This document shows, one piece after another, positions 43,237 through 51,536 of a stretch of 64,000 nt of DNA (positions are counted from its first letter, which is position 1; every line of letters starts with the position of its first letter). The notes below the pieces were generated by a model. That model made no database searches, had not been told where the DNA came from, and saw nothing but the letters and a program-made list of their open reading frames with translations. The position numbers were made by a program, and so were the translations under genes. Source of the stretch: JBJYKD01 sp049310025 (lineage in GTDB: Bacteria; Bacillota; Thermosediminibacteria; Thermosediminibacterales; Tepidanaerobacteraceae); NCBI RefSeq assembly GCF_049310025.1, contig NZ_JBJYKD010000005.1:62001-126000 (forward strand). The letters run 5' to 3'.

Positions 43237-44226
43237 TTGAAGGTAGGAGTATTATGGAGGAGATTCAGAAATGTGGAGCTCCAGAGAAAGCTCACACAGG
43301 ATAAAATCTTCGATGACGCTTACGATGAGGCCTTCCAGCATTACACCGCCATCAGGGAAGCGGGATTTGACGCTGTCCTGGTGGAGTGGAAAAAGGACCC
43401 CAGAGAAACCCTCCAAAATCTCACGAGCGAGAAGGTGGATATTGTTTTTAACGCCTCATCCCTGCAGGAGGTGGCGTTCCTGGAGACTTTCGGCATCCCC
43501 TTCGTGGGTTCGGGGCTGGACCTGGTGGCCACCAGCAAAGCCACACGCAAAAAAATCGTAGCTTACCACCGGCTGCCTACACCCAGCTTCTTCGTGGCTT
43601 ACGGCCCTGACAGGATTCCGGAGCACCGGTTAAAATATCCCCTTTTTGTAAAGCCGCTCAGGGGCAGGGGCAGCGCCGGCATCAGCGAGGAAAACATAGT
43701 GCGGCGCCCTGAAGACCTTCCGAAGGTGGTGGCCAAGATAACCGAAAAAATCGGACAGCCGGCGCTGGTGGAGGAGTACATTAAAGGCCGGGAGATCACG
43801 GTGGGCCTCATCGGATATGAAGACCCACGGGTCCTGCCGGTTCTGGAAATAGAATACAACTCCGCGGCCACCAATACTTTCGAGCACAAGATGCTGGACA
43901 ACGAGATTATCCACTGCCCGGCAAAACTTTCACCGGAGGAAGAAAGCAGGATAAAAGACGCGGCAAAAAAAATATACACGATACTCAACGCCAGGGATTA
44001 CGGCAGGATAGACATGATTTTGAGCGAAGACGGCACACCCTACTTCCTGGAGCTCAACACCTTTGCCGGCCTCACCATGTCGTCGGGCAAAGCCCATCAC
44101 GGCTACATGGGCTATATGGCGGAAGCAGCCGGCATGAATGCGGCAAAATTCATAGGTTCCATTATCGACAGCGCTTTAAAGAGATACCGGCTGCCCTTGA
44201 GTGAGAAAAACATGATGATATCATGA
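43237..44226 (+). CDS. D-Ala-D-Ala ligase-like ATP-grasp protein
   Basis: ATP-grasp ligase of 329 residues. Visible parts are GSGLDLVATSKATRKK, FVKPLRGRGSAGIS (glycine-rich ATP loop), VEEYIKGREITVG and DYGRIDMILSEDGTPYFLELNTFAGL (metal-binding Asp, Glu and Asn). It joins two amino acids or similar carboxylate and amine substrates with ATP. It is somewhat shorter in the N-terminal domain than typical Ddl and may act on another substrate. TTG start with AAAGGGGG upstream. Confidence 0.85.
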   Translation: MKVGVLWRRFRNVELQRKLTQDKIFDDAYDEAFQHYTAIREAGFDAVLVEWKKDPRETLQNLTSEKVDIVFNASSLQEVAFLETFGIPFVGSGLDLVATSKATRKKIVAYHRLPTPSFFVAYGPDRIPEHRLKYPLFVKPLRGRGSAGISEENIVRRPEDLPKVVAKITEKIGQPALVEEYIKGREITVGLIGYEDPRVLPVLEIEYNSAATNTFEHKMLDNEIIHCPAKLSPEEESRIKDAAKKIYTILNARDYGRIDMILSEDGTPYFLELNTFAGLTMSSGKAHHGYMGYMAEAAGMNAAKFIGSIIDSALKRYRLPLSEKNMMIS

Positions 44227-44254
44227 AAAAAGCACCCCTCATGGGGTGCTCTTT
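44226..44254 (+). terminator. Terminator behind the ligase gene
   Basis: AGCACCCC and GGGGTGCT around TCAT, followed by CTTTG; a run of A precedes it so that it also works for the convergent HepT gene. Confidence 0.75.
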
Positions 44255-44283
44255 GCTGAAAAATATTATCCATACTGAGATAT

Positions 44284-44721
44284 TTATTGTTCTTCTTTAG
44301 CTTTACTTTTTTCCATTTCCAGCAGGACAACCTGAGCAAATTTTTCAAAGTCGCTTAATTTATTTTGAAGTATATCGTATAACATATCTATATCAATATC
44401 CCAGTATATATGGACCAACCTGTTTCTGAATTTAGCCATCTGCTGCAACTCGCTTGAAAATTCGGGGGGTATAATTTTTTCTTCTTCAAGGACTTTAAAG
44501 ACATCCGCATAGTCTTTAGGGCTCCTGTATCCCCTGCTGGCAATTATATGATTTCCGATATTCAGGGTAGTTTCTATCGCCACCTGGAGTAATCTTTCAG
44601 TCGCCGCTTGACTTATAGAATCCTTTTTAAACTCATCTATTGAAATATTTTTAAGTTTGTTCAATCGACTCAAATAATTATTCAGAAGGCCTAGCTGGCG
44701 TAATATCTTTTCTTCGTTCAA
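44284..44721 (-). CDS. hepT: HepT-type HEPN toxin (DUF86-like)
   Basis: HEPN ribonuclease-type toxin of 145 residues. It carries the full motif RNRLVHIYW, that is Rx4HxY: Arg and His of the RNase site and the Tyr that is modified by AMP in characterised MntA/HepT pairs. TTG start at 44721 overlaps the stop of the nucleotidyltransferase gene (TTGA). The longer frame upstream lies within the partner gene. Confidence 0.85.
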   Translation of the reverse strand: MNEEKILRQLGLLNNYLSRLNKLKNISIDEFKKDSISQAATERLLQVAIETTLNIGNHIIASRGYRSPKDYADVFKVLEEEKIIPPEFSSELQQMAKFRNRLVHIYWDIDIDMLYDILQNKLSDFEKFAQVVLLEMEKSKAKEEQ

Positions 44722-45164
44722 TTTATCATCCTGCCCTCTCTTATCCTTTTTTTCAGATAATAATTGTATTCGTCGTATATATGTTTGACATCGAAATAAC
44801 GCTGTAAAGCTTTGACCTGGAAGTCGCATCTTAATTCCCGATCTTTTTCATAAATTAATCTGCCCGATGAAATGACCTCATACTGCAAATATGGAGGGCA
44901 ATTGTTAAGTATGACCAGGTCGAAATCATCGGTGTGAAGGGCTTCGGATATGTCTCCGATGAGTTCAAGTTCCGCCTCAAAGGAAGTTTCGCCTTGCAAT
45001 AACACAGCTATATCTATGTCGCTTAAATCGGTAGTCTTACCCGTGGCGTGAGAACCGTAAATATATCCTGCCACAATATCGGGTCTTTTTTCAAAAACCT
45101 CCGGGAGCTTTTCGACAGCCTTTACCAGAATGTCTTTGGGCAATTTTGAACCAAATTTTATCAT
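44718..45164 (-). CDS. mntA: MntA-type nucleotidyltransferase antitoxin
   Basis: Minimal nucleotidyltransferase of 148 residues with GSHATGKTTDLSDIDIAVLL: Gly-Ser and the Asp-x-Asp pair. It is expected to neutralise HepT by AMP transfer to its tyrosine. The ATG at 45164 has GGGAG eight bases upstream. The frame stays open for another 86 codons to a GTG at 45422; that extension is basic and not recognised, so the short form was chosen. Confidence 0.8.
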   Translation of the reverse strand: MIKFGSKLPKDILVKAVEKLPEVFEKRPDIVAGYIYGSHATGKTTDLSDIDIAVLLQGETSFEAELELIGDISEALHTDDFDLVILNNCPPYLQYEVISSGRLIYEKDRELRCDFQVKALQRYFDVKHIYDEYNYYLKKRIREGRMIN

Positions 45165-45515
45165 AAAAAAATCTCCCAAATCCGGTAATTTATAGTTAAT
45201 GATAAGCCTGTTTTTTAATTGGCATATTTTTTTTAAAATCAGAAACTTTAATTCCATTAAATTATAGCACGGCCTGGAAATAAAATCAAACCGCCCTTCA
45301 TGCCTGATCGATAATACGGGCAGATTAGCTATGGTCTCTAATGCTGCTTGCTTTAACTTCTTGATTTTTTGTCTTTCTTTATACAGGGTTTGATTTGGCA
45401 GTTTTATGGGTTTCAATTCCACATAACGTTGTCTTAAATATGGTATTATTTTTTCATTTCGAGTTCTTTAGGGATAGGATTTTGTTTAATGCCGAAAATG
45501 AGTAAAAAAAAAGTG

Positions 45516-45544
45516 TTGATATATATACAATAATGTATTACAAT
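45516..45544 (+). promoter_or_regulatory. Promoter of vapBC within tandem repeats
   Basis: TTGATA, 17 bases, TACAAT. The element is overlapped by the first copy of the tandem repeat. Confidence 0.55.
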
Positions 45545-45568
45545 ATATATACAATAATGTATTACAAT
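45521..45568 (+). repeat. Perfect tandem repeat, 2 x 24 bp, probable VapB operators
   Basis: Two identical 24-base units (45521-45544, 45545-45568), each with the inverted repeat ATACA-ATAA-TGTAT. They overlap and follow the promoter. Toxin-antitoxin operons are usually repressed by their own antitoxin at such paired sites. Confidence 0.7.
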
Positions 45569-45601
45569 CTAATGATTATAAACTGGAGGTGTTGATGAAA
45601 T

Positions 45602-45892
45602 ATGTATGTAAATCGGGATGATAACAAGACTAAATTGATCTCGATAAGATTCCCTCTGGCGCTGCTTAAAAAGATAGATGCTCTGGTGGAAAATGGTTGC
45701 AGGAGCGATTTTATCATTTCGGCTACTGAAAACGAGCTAAAGCGTATAAACGCAAAGATGGCACTGGAAAAATCTTTCGGAACATGGAGCGATGAAAACC
45801 ACCCCGACCTAAAGGACTCCGATGCGATTGCCAAATGGGTGGCGGAAAAAAGAACTACTTATGATTATTTGCGGAATACCAAAGGAGAATAA
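45602..45892 (+). CDS. vapB: VapB-type antitoxin with RHH-like N-terminus
   Basis: Protein of 96 residues. The N-terminal part KLISIRFPLALLKKIDALVE with GCRSDFIISATENEL resembles ribbon-helix-helix proteins. The C-terminal part (WSDENHPDLKDSDAIAKWVA) should wrap around the toxin. GGAGGT lies upstream. Seven bases before the PIN toxin gene. Confidence 0.75.
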   Translation: MYVNRDDNKTKLISIRFPLALLKKIDALVENGCRSDFIISATENELKRINAKMALEKSFGTWSDENHPDLKDSDAIAKWVAEKRTTYDYLRNTKGE

Positions 45893-45899
45893 TTTAATT

Positions 45900-46292
45900 A
45901 TGCTGTATAAAAACTATCTTCTTGACACCACCGCTATTATTGAAATACTGCGGGGAAATAAAAACATAAAAAAACTCATTGAGCGCTGGCTTGACGAAGG
46001 TAATAATATACACTATTCGATATTATCAGTTTATGAGGTATATAGCGGCATGCGGGAAGGGGAAGAAAATGGCGTCAAAGCTTTTTTTGAAGGTTTTTCA
46101 TGTTGCAATTTAACCCCATCCATCGCAAAACTAGCCGGTGATTGGACTATGTGCTACCGGAAAAAAGGCATTACGATTAGCGGTTTTGATGCTCTAATAG
46201 GCGCTACGGCATATATTAATAAATGCATACTTGTCACTGCTAATGTAAAACATTATCCAATGCTGGAACAGAATCAGATTTATAAGCACTGA
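45900..46292 (+). CDS. vapC: VapC-type PIN-domain toxin
   Basis: PIN ribonuclease of 130 residues. The acidic metal site is visible: Asp9 in LLDTTAIIE, Glu in SVYEVYSGM, Asp in SGFDALIGA and the C-terminal TANVKHY. Expected to cleave RNA, often tRNA, when not bound by the antitoxin. Start ATG at 45900, behind AAAGGAG. Confidence 0.85.
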   Translation: MLYKNYLLDTTAIIEILRGNKNIKKLIERWLDEGNNIHYSILSVYEVYSGMREGEENGVKAFFEGFSCCNLTPSIAKLAGDWTMCYRKKGITISGFDALIGATAYINKCILVTANVKHYPMLEQNQIYKH

Positions 46293-46373
46293 ACCTTCAC
46301 TTATCTCAAAGAAAATCCGTATTCTAGCGGGTCTTCCTCATCTATAATGTAGTGGTTCAAAAATTGTGCGGCA

Positions 46374-47045
46374 TCAGGTTTCCACCAGATTGTGCTTGAT
46401 TGCAAACAGCACCGCCTGGGTCCGGTCGCTTACACCCAGCTTTTGGAATATATTCGTCAGGTGATTTTTAACCGTCTTTTCGCTTATAAAAAGTTTTTCC
46501 GCTATCTCCCTGTTGGAAAGCCCCATGGAAATCTGCTGCAGCACCTCCAGTTCTCTCTCTGTCAGATCAAAATGATATCGGGACTCCTCTTCCCTTTTTT
46601 TAGACAGCCGGTTGAGCTCTTTGAAAACTTTTGGGGTAAGTGAAGGAGGGATAAAAGCCTGCCCTTCCGCAACGCACCGGATGGTCTTCACTAGCTCGTG
46701 GGGTCTGATGTCCTTTAAAACATAGCCGGAAATGCCGCTCCTTATAAGCTCGAACAAATACTCTTCCTGATCGTGGATTGTGAGGGCTATTATATTTATC
46801 CCCGGCTTTTCCGCTTTTATTATTTGCGTGGCTTTTATACCGTTAACATTGGGCATATTGATGTCCATCAGTATGATGTCGGCATCGGTATTTCTGGCCA
46901 GTTCTATCACCTGATCGCCGTCTTCGGCCTCCCCCACCACAGTAATATCCGGTTCCAGCGAAAGGATTTTTATTATGCCTTCCCGAAGAAGGGCATGGTC
47001 ATCGGCAATAATTACTTTAATTTGTTTTTTACCGGCCTGTGACAT
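46374..47045 (-). CDS. degU: DegU/NarL-family response regulator
   Basis: Response regulator of 223 residues: receiver domain with phospho-acceptor Asp61 in IILMDINMP, and a C-terminal LuxR-type helix-turn-helix (LTERELEVLQQISMGLSNRE). The ATG at 47045 has GGAGGGGTG upstream. It overlaps the kinase gene by 17 bases. Last gene of the Tad pilus unit, so it may control pilus genes or be adjusted by pilus function (inference). Confidence 0.9.
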   Translation of the reverse strand: MSQAGKKQIKVIIADDHALLREGIIKILSLEPDITVVGEAEDGDQVIELARNTDADIILMDINMPNVNGIKATQIIKAEKPGINIIALTIHDQEEYLFELIRSGISGYVLKDIRPHELVKTIRCVAEGQAFIPPSLTPKVFKELNRLSKKREEESRYHFDLTERELEVLQQISMGLSNREIAEKLFISEKTVKNHLTNIFQKLGVSDRTQAVLFAIKHNLVET

Positions 47046-48216
47046 GCTCACCCCTCCGTACTCCGGCCAGGCCATTTTCCTCATGGGCCGTCGGCACGCT
47101 TAAAATCACTTCCGTTCCCTGGCCCGGTGAAGATTTTACTTCAAATTTGCCCTTTAATAACTGTATGCGCTCCCTCATTCCGATAAGCCCGAAGGCCATG
47201 CCGCTCTTTTCGGCCATTACTTTTTCCACGTCGAAACCGCAGCCGTTGTCCCGGACAACCACATTTATCCTGTTTTTCAAGAATTCTATTTTTATCAGCA
47301 CTTCCGTGGCCCTGGCATATTTCCTTATATTTGTCATGGATTCCTGGATAACCCGGAAAATGGCCACCACGAGGGAAGAAGAAAGCTCGTATTCCTTGCC
47401 CATTACTATTATCTCGACATAGATACCGTAGTCGTTCATATACTGTTCAACGTAGCGCTTGAGGGCGGGCACAAGGCCCAGATCGTCGAGGGCCATGGGG
47501 CGCAGGTCGAAAATTATTTTCCGCACGTCCTGGAGGCTCCTGCGCACCAGATCCATCAAACCGTAAAGTTCTTCCTTTAACATCGCCGGATTAACCTCCA
47601 TCAGCTTCAAACAAAATTCGGCCCTCATTACTATATTTGCCAGGCTCTGGGCGGGCCCGTCGTGAATCTCCCTCGCCACCCGCTTGCGCTCCTCTTCCTG
47701 GGCCATAATCACCGAAAGGCCCAGGGCCTGCATCTGCTGCATCTCGCCTATCTGATTGCTGATGGTCTCAAGATCATTGCTTAATATCTTTAGCACCATT
47801 CCCACGTTTGCAATCAATTCTTCCGAACGCCTTATGGTGACTTCTAAATTTTTTAGATTGCGCTCCAGGTGATCCCTCTGCAGCCGGAGCAATTTTTCCT
47901 TTTCTCGCTTGCTCAAAAGCTCTATCTGTCTTTTATTGGCTTCTTCGTAAGCTTCTTTAATCTGTTCTTCGGTGTAGCGTTTAAAATCCCGGCTGACTTC
48001 CATCAAATGAATTCTCGACTGGGTGTAAGTCTTCTCCAGGTCGTCAACCTCTTTGATAATACTCGCAATCTCCTTTTTTACCGATTCGAGCTCCTGCTTT
48101 GTCCTCTCATACTCCAGCCTCGCGCTTTCGCCCAGCTGGTAGAGTTCTTCTTTGCTCTTTTCGACAACCTTTCGCGTCTTTTGTATTATCCTCTCGAGGT
48201 TGGCTATATTGACCAA
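47029..48216 (-). CDS. degS: DegS-family sensor histidine kinase
   Basis: Cytoplasmic kinase of 395 residues without membrane helices. A long coiled coil (about 1-165) precedes the HisKA_3 motif AREIHDGPAQSLAN with His185, and the C-terminal ATPase domain has VVRDNGCGFD. TTG start with AAGGATG upstream. Closely resembles DegS in build. Partner of the overlapping regulator gene. Confidence 0.9.
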   Translation of the reverse strand: MVNIANLERIIQKTRKVVEKSKEELYQLGESARLEYERTKQELESVKKEIASIIKEVDDLEKTYTQSRIHLMEVSRDFKRYTEEQIKEAYEEANKRQIELLSKREKEKLLRLQRDHLERNLKNLEVTIRRSEELIANVGMVLKILSNDLETISNQIGEMQQMQALGLSVIMAQEEERKRVAREIHDGPAQSLANIVMRAEFCLKLMEVNPAMLKEELYGLMDLVRRSLQDVRKIIFDLRPMALDDLGLVPALKRYVEQYMNDYGIYVEIIVMGKEYELSSSLVVAIFRVIQESMTNIRKYARATEVLIKIEFLKNRINVVVRDNGCGFDVEKVMAEKSGMAFGLIGMRERIQLLKGKFEVKSSPGQGTEVILSVPTAHEENGLAGVRRGEHVTGR

Positions 48217-48278
48217 GGCTGTTCATCCTTCTAAACCAAATTATTTTAATCGGCAAAAATTCTTCTATAATAAATATT

Positions 48279-49256
48279 TTAATATAAATCTGCGAATGTG
48301 TAGCCTTCCGTTTTAAACTGCAGTGCGAGGGAGTTGAGCTGGTCGCTCATGCGCGCAAGGCGCCTGGCGCTTGAGCCAATTTCCTTCATCAATTCGGACT
48401 GCCGGGCGGCGTCCATTTTTCCGGCGCCATTTTCAAATAATTCCGAGCGCTTTGCTATAAGGTTTGAGGTGGAGCACATGTCGCCCACAATGTTTTTTAT
48501 AGAGTTAAACAGCACTCCCAGCTGCCCGCTCATGGCATTAAAAGCCCCGGCCAGACGCCCCAGTTCATCCCCCGTGGCAACGGGCAGCTTATATGAAAAA
48601 TCGCCGACGGCAACCTTTTCGGTGGCCAGGAGCAGCTCTTTTATCGGGCGGCCCACGGCCCTGATGATTATCAGGCGGGCCAGCAGGAGCCCGGCCAGTA
48701 TCGCCAGAACAAAATTAAAAATAATGTTATAGGCCGTCTGTTGGAGGTAATTTTCAATAAACCTGAAATCCGTCGTGATGTAAATACGGCCGACGGATTT
48801 GCCGCCGCCGTCCAAGATGGGCGATGTAAAAGCGACGGCGGTCACCTTCCCGTTGCCGTCTCTTACCGGAGTAAGCTTTTTGCCGTCCGCCCCGGCTGCC
48901 ATATATTCGGCCTTTGCTTTGGCCGAAACTTCGCTCGCAATGCCGCAGGATGCCATGACATCGCCGTTTTCATTTAGAATTACAGCTTCCATGATAGAGC
49001 CGTCGGCATGCAAATCCTTCATTACCTCATCAAGCACGGCATAATTTCCGGACCTTGCCGCCTCGAACGCCACCGTATTGAGAAGGCGCACCGTGGCCCA
49101 CCCCCGGTCTACAACCCATTTTATGAGGACATTGCGCTCCCTCATATATGTGGAAAAACCCACCGCCCCCATTAAAAGGGTGATGAGCAGCGTAAAGCCA
49201 AGGCTCAGCCGGAAGGTAAGAGAAAAACCTCCGCCTTTGTACGAGCTTTTTGCCAT
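48279..49256 (-). CDS. Membrane receptor with HAMP domain and no output domain
   Basis: Protein of 325 residues: membrane helix about 18-40, an extracytoplasmic single-Cache-like domain of about 130 residues (DGSIMEAVILNENGDVMASC; GRIYITTDFRF), membrane helix about 180-205, HAMP domain (VGRPIKELLLATEKVAVGDF; GDELGRLAGAFNAM), then a helical tail of about 65 residues. No kinase, chemotaxis or cyclase domain follows. Start at 49256 behind GAGGAG. Located just upstream of the cytoplasmic DegS kinase, it may pass a signal to it by helix contact (inference). Confidence 0.75.
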   Translation of the reverse strand: MAKSSYKGGGFSLTFRLSLGFTLLITLLMGAVGFSTYMRERNVLIKWVVDRGWATVRLLNTVAFEAARSGNYAVLDEVMKDLHADGSIMEAVILNENGDVMASCGIASEVSAKAKAEYMAAGADGKKLTPVRDGNGKVTAVAFTSPILDGGGKSVGRIYITTDFRFIENYLQQTAYNIIFNFVLAILAGLLLARLIIIRAVGRPIKELLLATEKVAVGDFSYKLPVATGDELGRLAGAFNAMSGQLGVLFNSIKNIVGDMCSTSNLIAKRSELFENGAGKMDAARQSELMKEIGSSARRLARMSDQLNSLALQFKTEGYTFADLY

Positions 49257-49263
49257 ACTTTTA

Positions 49264-49614
49264 TCACTCCTCGAAAGTAAATTCAATCACATCGCCAATT
49301 TCCGTGCCGGTGGCCCTGCACACCCCGGCGGGCAGTTCCAGAGCTTTTACGGCCTTTCTTACCACCGGTCCAAACCGGAACGGCGGGATGGATTGCGCCA
49401 CCTTCAAGACCCTGTTGTCGCCGTCCAGGAAAATCACATCGATGGGATATCTCATGAACCAGGTATGTATAGATGAACACGGCATGATAAGCAGGGCCAT
49501 GCCGGTTTTAAAATCCGGTGTTAAAATCAAGCCCACCAGCCTTTTTGCAAAATCGAACGCCGTTTCAACTCTATCGGCCAGGACCGTTTTCCTGGTGGAG
49601 TTAATCGCCTTCAT
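49264..49614 (-). CDS. DUF192 protein
   Basis: Protein of 116 residues matching the DUF192 fold: AKRLVGLILTPDFKTGMALL, HTWFMRYPIDVIFLD, FGPVVRKAVKALELPAGVC and a C-terminal IGDVIEF. Many DUF192 proteins are secreted, but this one lacks a signal peptide. The function is unknown. The gene lies between tadC and the HAMP receptor with 7-12 base gaps, so it belongs to the same transcript. Confidence 0.85.
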   Translation of the reverse strand: MKAINSTRKTVLADRVETAFDFAKRLVGLILTPDFKTGMALLIMPCSSIHTWFMRYPIDVIFLDGDNRVLKVAQSIPPFRFGPVVRKAVKALELPAGVCRATGTEIGDVIEFTFEE

Positions 49615-49626
49615 AATTTCTCCTCC

Positions 49627-50550
49627 CTAAAAACCAAAAGCCCGCATTATCTGGATGACCGCCGGCCCCAGCAGGACGATGAACACTGCGGGAAATATAA
49701 ACATCACCATGGGTATCAGCATTTTTACCGGTGCCTTCATGGCCATTTCTTCTACCCTTTGGCGGCGTTTTTGACGTGATTCTTTCGACTGCAAGCGCAG
49801 CACTTTTCCTATGCCGATCCCCAGCTGTTCCGCCATGATAATCGACCCTACAAAGTTTGACAGGTCGTCAACCGCCAGCCTTTCGGCCATTTCCCGGAGG
49901 GCTTCTCTCCTTGGCTTACCCATTCTCACTTCCTGCAGCACCAGCGACAGCTCTTCGGCCAGCACGCCTTTATATTTCTCTGTCACCTTCATAAGTGCTG
50001 CGTCAAAACCAAGGCCCGCTTCCACGCAGACGGTGATGAGGTCCAGGATATCGGGCAGCTGCTTTTCCACCTGTTCCTTTCGCCGCCTTATTTTTGAGTT
50101 TATCCCCGCATCAGGCAGCAGCCAGCCGAAGGCACCTCCGGCAACGGCCATGACGGCGGACTGTACGGTTGTCTGCCCTGTAAACTGCCACAATGTTTTC
50201 AGTGCGAGGGCGGAAAGGCCGGCAAGCATGTATTTTATCACCATAAATTCACGTGGTGAAAGGTTGAACGGCCTGCCCGCTTCTATCACTCTCTTTTCCA
50301 AAATCTCTTCCCTTGCGGCCGGAACATAGCGTGCAAATACCCCTGCCAGGCCCGCCAGTATGGGCCTTATAAACCTTTGAAATAAGGGCGAGGACAATTC
50401 CTGCTGCCGTATGGGAATCGGGGCCGCCCCTACCACGGCCGTCACCCGCCTGCTCATTTTTATGCTTTCACCGAAAATCCACAGGTATATCAGCAGCGTG
50501 CATGTAAATACTCCGCCGAAAACGCCCGTTAAAATCAGAACCACTGCCAC
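49627..50550 (-). CDS. tadC: Tad pilus inner-membrane platform protein TadC
   Basis: Type II secretion F-domain protein of 307 residues with about four helices and the T2SF core (LPDILDLITVCVEAGLGFDA). It forms, with TadB, the membrane platform on which the ATPase builds the Flp pilus. GTG start, AAGGAGG upstream. Confidence 0.9.
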   Translation of the reverse strand: MAVVLILTGVFGGVFTCTLLIYLWIFGESIKMSRRVTAVVGAAPIPIRQQELSSPLFQRFIRPILAGLAGVFARYVPAAREEILEKRVIEAGRPFNLSPREFMVIKYMLAGLSALALKTLWQFTGQTTVQSAVMAVAGGAFGWLLPDAGINSKIRRRKEQVEKQLPDILDLITVCVEAGLGFDAALMKVTEKYKGVLAEELSLVLQEVRMGKPRREALREMAERLAVDDLSNFVGSIIMAEQLGIGIGKVLRLQSKESRQKRRQRVEEMAMKAPVKMLIPMVMFIFPAVFIVLLGPAVIQIMRAFGF

Positions 50551-50563
50551 TCACACGGCCTCC

Positions 50564-51523
50564 TTAAAACTTTATGTCCACAATCTTTTTTATAATCAGC
50601 ATGCCTGTAATCTCACCCGCAACGGCAAAGAGGAGCATGAGAAGACCCAGCCTGGATGAAAAAAGTTCCATAATATAAGAAGGTCTTGCCACCAGCATAA
50701 AACTTCCAAGAAGCAAGGGCAAAAGGCCGATAATGAGACCCGAGATTCGGCCCTGGGCTGTAAGGGTCCTTATTTCCCGCTTGATGCGGATGCGGTCCCG
50801 GATGGTCCCGGCAATATTGTCCAGGACCTCCGAAAGATTACCCCCCACCTGCCGCTGGATAAGCACCGCCGTGACCACCAGGTCCAGGTCGTCGCTGTTC
50901 ACGCGTTTTGCCATGTTTTCAAGGGCCTCTTCGGTGGATGTGCCCAGGTTTATTTCCTTGATGGTTCTGGTAAATTCCTTTTTTATAGGGTCCGGCAGTT
51001 CCTTCCTCACCATGTCCATGCTCTGCAGGAAACTGAAGCCTGAGCGGAGACAATTGGCCATGATGGTCAGGGCGTCTCCGATCTGGGAATTGAAACTGGA
51101 AAGCCTTTTTGCCCGAGCGGCGTTCAGCATCACAAAAGGGACAGCCCCCGCCGCAAGTCCCAAAAGTAGAATTGCGGCAGGATTTAAAGTAATTGCAAGT
51201 GCAAACAGTGATGCGCCCAGGGCGCAGGATAGCACTATTACAATAAACTCCCCGCCGCGCAGCAGCACATCCGCTTCTTCCAGTTTTTTATCCACGAACC
51301 TTCCCAGGCGCCGGGTCATGGAAAAATTCCCCGCCCTTGTCAGCAACCTGCGTAGCAATTCCCCGTGCTCCGAACCTTTGGTCGTTATCTTATCTCTTAC
51401 ATCCTGAGCCGCAATCTTTTTTATGCGGGTTATCACTCTCTGCATGTCCGAAGATTTCAGTTCGCCGACCCCCAGCACCGTCAAAAATACCGCTGTAAAT
51501 ATCAATATGTACAGGGTTTGCAT
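50564..51523 (-). CDS. tadB: Tad pilus inner-membrane platform protein TadB
   Basis: Type II secretion F-domain protein of 319 residues (IGDALTIMANCLRSGFSFLQ; LVVTAVLIQRQVGGNLSEVL). ATG at 51523 chosen because GGGGGTG lies before it. Sits between the ATPase and tadC genes as in most tad loci. Confidence 0.9.
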   Translation of the reverse strand: MQTLYILIFTAVFLTVLGVGELKSSDMQRVITRIKKIAAQDVRDKITTKGSEHGELLRRLLTRAGNFSMTRRLGRFVDKKLEEADVLLRGGEFIVIVLSCALGASLFALAITLNPAAILLLGLAAGAVPFVMLNAARAKRLSSFNSQIGDALTIMANCLRSGFSFLQSMDMVRKELPDPIKKEFTRTIKEINLGTSTEEALENMAKRVNSDDLDLVVTAVLIQRQVGGNLSEVLDNIAGTIRDRIRIKREIRTLTAQGRISGLIIGLLPLLLGSFMLVARPSYIMELFSSRLGLLMLLFAVAGEITGMLIIKKIVDIKF

Positions 51524-51536
51524 GCCTTTCACCCCC

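Noticed and set aside
45405..45425. CRISPR-like text GGAATTGAAAC on the minus strand
   Set aside because: Only one copy; no second repeat or spacer pattern, and no cas genes in the window.
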